From positions 62,001 through 126,000 of the forward strand of contig NZ_JAVDPW010000016.1 in NCBI RefSeq assembly GCF_031453975.1: a stretch of DNA of 64,000 nucleotides, read 5' to 3'. Under the pieces are notes generated by a model that saw nothing but the letters and a program-made list of their open reading frames with translations, ran no database searches and had not been told where the DNA came from. A program made the translations under genes and the position numbers. Shown piece by piece: positions 61,866 through 64,000 of the stretch (positions are counted from its first letter, which is position 1; each line of letters begins with the position of its first letter). Source of the stretch: Inquilinus ginsengisoli_A (lineage in GTDB: Bacteria; Pseudomonadota; Alphaproteobacteria; DSM-16000; Inquilinaceae).

Positions 61866-62761
61866 CGTTCCGCCCTCGGGTCGACCCAGTCGCGCAGGAA
61901 GTCGCCGAACAGGTTGATGCCGACCGAGGTCATCAGGATCACCGCGCCCGGCCCCAGCACCATCCAGGGCGCGTCGTACAGGAAGTCGCGGCCCTCGCTG
62001 ATCATCTTGCCCCAGGACGGGGTGGGCGGCTGCACCCCGAGGCCGAGGAAGCTCAGCGCCGCCTCGGCGATGATCACCAGCGCCACATCCAGCGTCGCCA
62101 GCACCAGGATCGACGGGATTACGTTCGGCAGCACATGACCCAGCACGATGCGCCAGCCCGGCACGCCGATCGACCGTGCCGCCTCGACGAACTCCATCTG
62201 GCGGATGCGCAGCGCCTCGCCGCGCACCACCCGGGCGAAGTTGACCCACAGCGCGATCGACAGCGCCAGCACCACGGTCCAGAAGCCGGGGCCCAGGATC
62301 GCCATGATCATCAGCGCCAGCAGCAGGAAGGGGAACGCCAGCTGGAAGTCGGCCAGCCGCATCACCACGCTGTCGACCGCGCCGCCGGCATAGCCGGCGA
62401 CGGCGCCCAGCAGCGACCCGACGGTGGTGGCCAGCGCCACCACCAGGGCGGCGACGGCGATCGAGGTGCGGGCCCCGACCACGACGCGGCTGAAGATGTC
62501 GCGGCCGAGATTGTCGCCGCCCAGCAGGTGGCTCCAGTCGCCGCCCGTGGCCCAGGCCGGCGGCAGGAAGCGCCATTCCAGCATCTGCCGCGCCGGGTCG
62601 TGCGGCGCCAGCAGCGGCGCCGTCGCGGCGACGGCCAGGATCAGCCCGACCAGGACCAGCCCGGTCAGCCCCTTGGGGCTGCGCAGCAAGGCCCGCCGGA
62701 ACCGGCCACGTTCCACGGCGGGTGCCCGCTCGGCGGGCATGGGCAGGGCGCTTTCAACCAT
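61862..62761 (-). CDS. Second peptide ABC transporter permease (OppC type)
   Basis: A 299-residue permease with an N-terminal OppC_N part (L-L-R-S-P-K-G-L-T-G-L-V-L), a periplasmic L-L-G-G-D-N-L-G-R-D-I-F-S-R-V segment, the EAA loop E-A-A-R-S-I-G-V-P-G-W-R-I-V-L-G-H-V-L-P-N, and a C-terminal L-S-F-L-G-L-G-V-Q-P-P. It overlaps the OppB-type gene by eight bases. Confidence 0.92.
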   Translation of the reverse strand: MVESALPMPAERAPAVERGRFRRALLRSPKGLTGLVLVGLILAVAATAPLLAPHDPARQMLEWRFLPPAWATGGDWSHLLGGDNLGRDIFSRVVVGARTSIAVAALVVALATTVGSLLGAVAGYAGGAVDSVVMRLADFQLAFPFLLLALMIMAILGPGFWTVVLALSIALWVNFARVVRGEALRIRQMEFVEAARSIGVPGWRIVLGHVLPNVIPSILVLATLDVALVIIAEAALSFLGLGVQPPTPSWGKMISEGRDFLYDAPWMVLGPGAVILMTSVGINLFGDFLRDWVDPRAER

Positions 62762-63743
62762 GGCGCATCCGCGGGTCGATGACGCGGTACAGGATGTCGA
62801 CGATCAGGTTCAGGGCCACGAACAGCACCGCGGCGATCAGCACGGTCGCCTGCACCAGCGGATAGTCGCGGGTGGTGATGGCCTGCACCGACAGCCGGCC
62901 GATTCCGGGCCAGGCGAACACGGTCTCGATCACGATCGCGCCGGACAGCAGGGCGCCGAGCTGCAGCCCGATCATGGTGACAACCGGGATGATGGCGTTG
63001 CGCAGCGCATGGCGCAGGGTGACGGCGCGCGGCGGCAGCCCCTTGGCGCGGGCGAACTGGACATAGTCCTGGCGCAGCGCCTCGATCATCGCCGACCGAG
63101 TCAGCCGGGCGTTCACCGCCATCAGCCCGAAGGCGAGCGAGATCGAGGGCAGCAGGAAGTACCGTGCCTTCTGCCACAACAGGTCGAAGCGGCCGTCCAG
63201 CAGCGCCGTCGGCACCGCGGCGACCAGCGACCCCTTGTAGCCCGAGGCTGGCAGCCAGCCGAGCTGCACCGAGAACAGCAGGATCAGGAGGATGCCGAGC
63301 AGGAAGGAGGGGGTGGAGACGCCGAGCACCGCGACCACGGTGCCGGCATAGTCGACCGGCCCGTCGCGGCGCAGCGCCGTGGCGACGCCGATCGGGATGG
63401 CGGCCAGCAGCGACAGCAGCATGGCCCAGAAGGTCAGCTCCGCCGTCGCCGGCAGCCGTTCCAGGATCAGCTGGGCGGCCGGCACCCGCTGGCGCAGCGA
63501 CAGGCCGAGATCGCCCTGCAGCGCGCCGCCGAGATAGGCCAGGTACTGCTCGACCATCGGCCGGTCCAGGCCCAGCTGGCCGCGCAGCCGGGCCTTGTCG
63601 GCCTCGGTCATGCCGGGGTTGCCGGCGGCCATGATGTCGACCGGGTCGCCGGGCACCAGCCGGGTCATCGCCGACACCACGAAGACGATGCCGGCGATGA
63701 CGATCAGCGCGTAGCCGATCCGCTTGACGATCAGCGGCAGCAC
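62754..63743 (-). CDS. Second peptide ABC transporter permease (OppB type)
   Basis: A 329-residue permease starting at GTG at 63743, nine bases after the binding-protein stop. It shows the N-terminal R-I-G-Y-A-L-I-V-I-A-G-I-V-F-V-V helix followed by M-T-R-L-V-P-G-D-P-V-D. A loop with L-G-L-D-R-P-M-V-E-Q-Y-L-A-Y-L follows, then the docking loop Y-V-Q-F-A-R-A-K-G-L-P, and W-P-G-I-G-R-L-S-V-Q-A-I-T-T-R-D-Y-P near the end. This system is clearly different in sequence from the first one in the window. Confidence 0.92.
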   Translation of the reverse strand: MLPLIVKRIGYALIVIAGIVFVVSAMTRLVPGDPVDIMAAGNPGMTEADKARLRGQLGLDRPMVEQYLAYLGGALQGDLGLSLRQRVPAAQLILERLPATAELTFWAMLLSLLAAIPIGVATALRRDGPVDYAGTVVAVLGVSTPSFLLGILLILLFSVQLGWLPASGYKGSLVAAVPTALLDGRFDLLWQKARYFLLPSISLAFGLMAVNARLTRSAMIEALRQDYVQFARAKGLPPRAVTLRHALRNAIIPVVTMIGLQLGALLSGAIVIETVFAWPGIGRLSVQAITTRDYPLVQATVLIAAVLFVALNLIVDILYRVIDPRMRHG

Positions 63744-63752
63744 CGCCGCGCC

Positions 63753-64000
63753 TCAGCTCTCGATCCAGGCGCGGTCGGCGGTGATGTCGCCGTCGCTGCG
63801 CAGCACCGCCCCCTTCACCGTGGACGCCAGGGCGGCGAAGGCCAGCGGCTCGTACAGCGGCGCCCAATAGGCCTCGCGCATGATCAGGGCCTGGGCCTCG
63901 TCCAGGATGGTCTGGCGCCTGGCCTCGTCGAATTCCACCCGCTGCGCGTCGATCAGCTTGTCCAGCTCCGGGTCCTTGCGGAAGTTGCGGTTCAGCGACC
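63753..64000 (-). CDS. Peptide ABC transporter binding protein, C-terminal fragment (runs off the window)
   Basis: The last ~82 residues of a family 5 binding protein: F-R-K-D-P-E-L-D-K-L-I-D-A-Q-R, then R-R-Q-T-I-L-D-E-A-Q-A-L-I-M-R-E-A-Y-W-A-P-L-Y-E, the usual C-terminal pattern in which the last helices precede a short strand. The frame is open to the right edge, so the N-terminal ~450 residues and the promoter lie beyond the window. It heads the second peptide importer operon. Confidence 0.85.
   Translation of the reverse strand, partial: SLNRNFRKDPELDKLIDAQRVEFDEARRQTILDEAQALIMREAYWAPLYEPLAFAALASTVKGAVLRSDGDITADRAWIES

Overview
The window is uniformly very GC-rich (about 70% by eye) and densely packed. 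Long spurious reading frames lie opposite most genes. The gene content (zwf/gnd cluster, UPF0314/DUF2585 protein, PseG, dodecin, many ABC importers, RTX proteins with a serralysin-type C-terminus) points to a chromosomal segment of an alphaproteobacterium. A soil or plant-associated member of the Rhodospirillales (Inquilinus/Azospirillum-like) is my best guess, but no rRNA or other marker fixes this. I see no tRNA, rRNA, CRISPR array, prophage or complete insertion sequence.

Layout. 1-5.2 kb: dodecin, a cupin/pseG pair, and a sugar ABC importer (binding protein, permease) coupled to an FGGY kinase but lacking an ATPase gene. 5.2-7.8 kb: a 676-aa RTX calcium-binding protein and an unusually AT-rich upstream region. 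7.8-17.8 kb: LacI regulator, an SDR-DoxX fusion with a DUF2269 protein, a 142-bp MITE-like element, a GntR/OsmC operon with a palindrome over its start codon, cardiolipin synthase, DUF2585, an MsbA-like exporter, an epoxide-hydrolase-like enzyme and a PhzF protein. 17.9-22.8 kb: two tandem RTX paralogues with two and four copies of a ~210-residue module. 22.8-32.4 kb: LysR/MFS pair, Pmp3-type peptide, an unknown membrane protein, an amino-acid importer behind a near-perfect sigma-54 promoter, an MscS channel and an M20 peptidase.

32.4-42.4 kb: a low-GC, apparently frameshifted small gene between two inverted REP-like hairpins. Then come HAD phosphatase, zwf and gnd, facing a GH15 glucoamylase and a polyphosphate-glucokinase-like ROK kinase. 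Together these would release glucose from alpha-glucan and feed it to the oxidative pentose phosphate route; 6-phosphogluconolactonase is absent here. metE follows, preceded by a clear cobalamin riboswitch and an ArsR-type operator.

42.4-48.5 kb: an XRE-cupin regulator opposite a hydrolase and an orphan peptide-binding protein, cyanase behind a sigma-54-like promoter, a site-2 protease paired with a DUF2167 membrane protein, and arfB. 48.6-64 kb: a peptide and cell-wall themed region. It contains LysR, a C26 glutamine-amidotransferase-like hydrolase, a beta-lactamase-fold hydrolase, and a protein whose core carries an L,D-transpeptidase-like H-x15-C motif plus a peptidoglycan-binding domain. 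Two consecutive dipeptide/oligopeptide ABC operons follow, the first ending in an S9 peptidase and the second running off the right edge.

The most interesting leads are the divergent L,D-transpeptidase-like gene in its three-gene operon, the REP-flanked broken gene, the ABAB expansion of the RTX module, and the concentration of good regulatory sites (two sigma-54 promoters, a B12 riboswitch with an operator, and the GntR palindrome).
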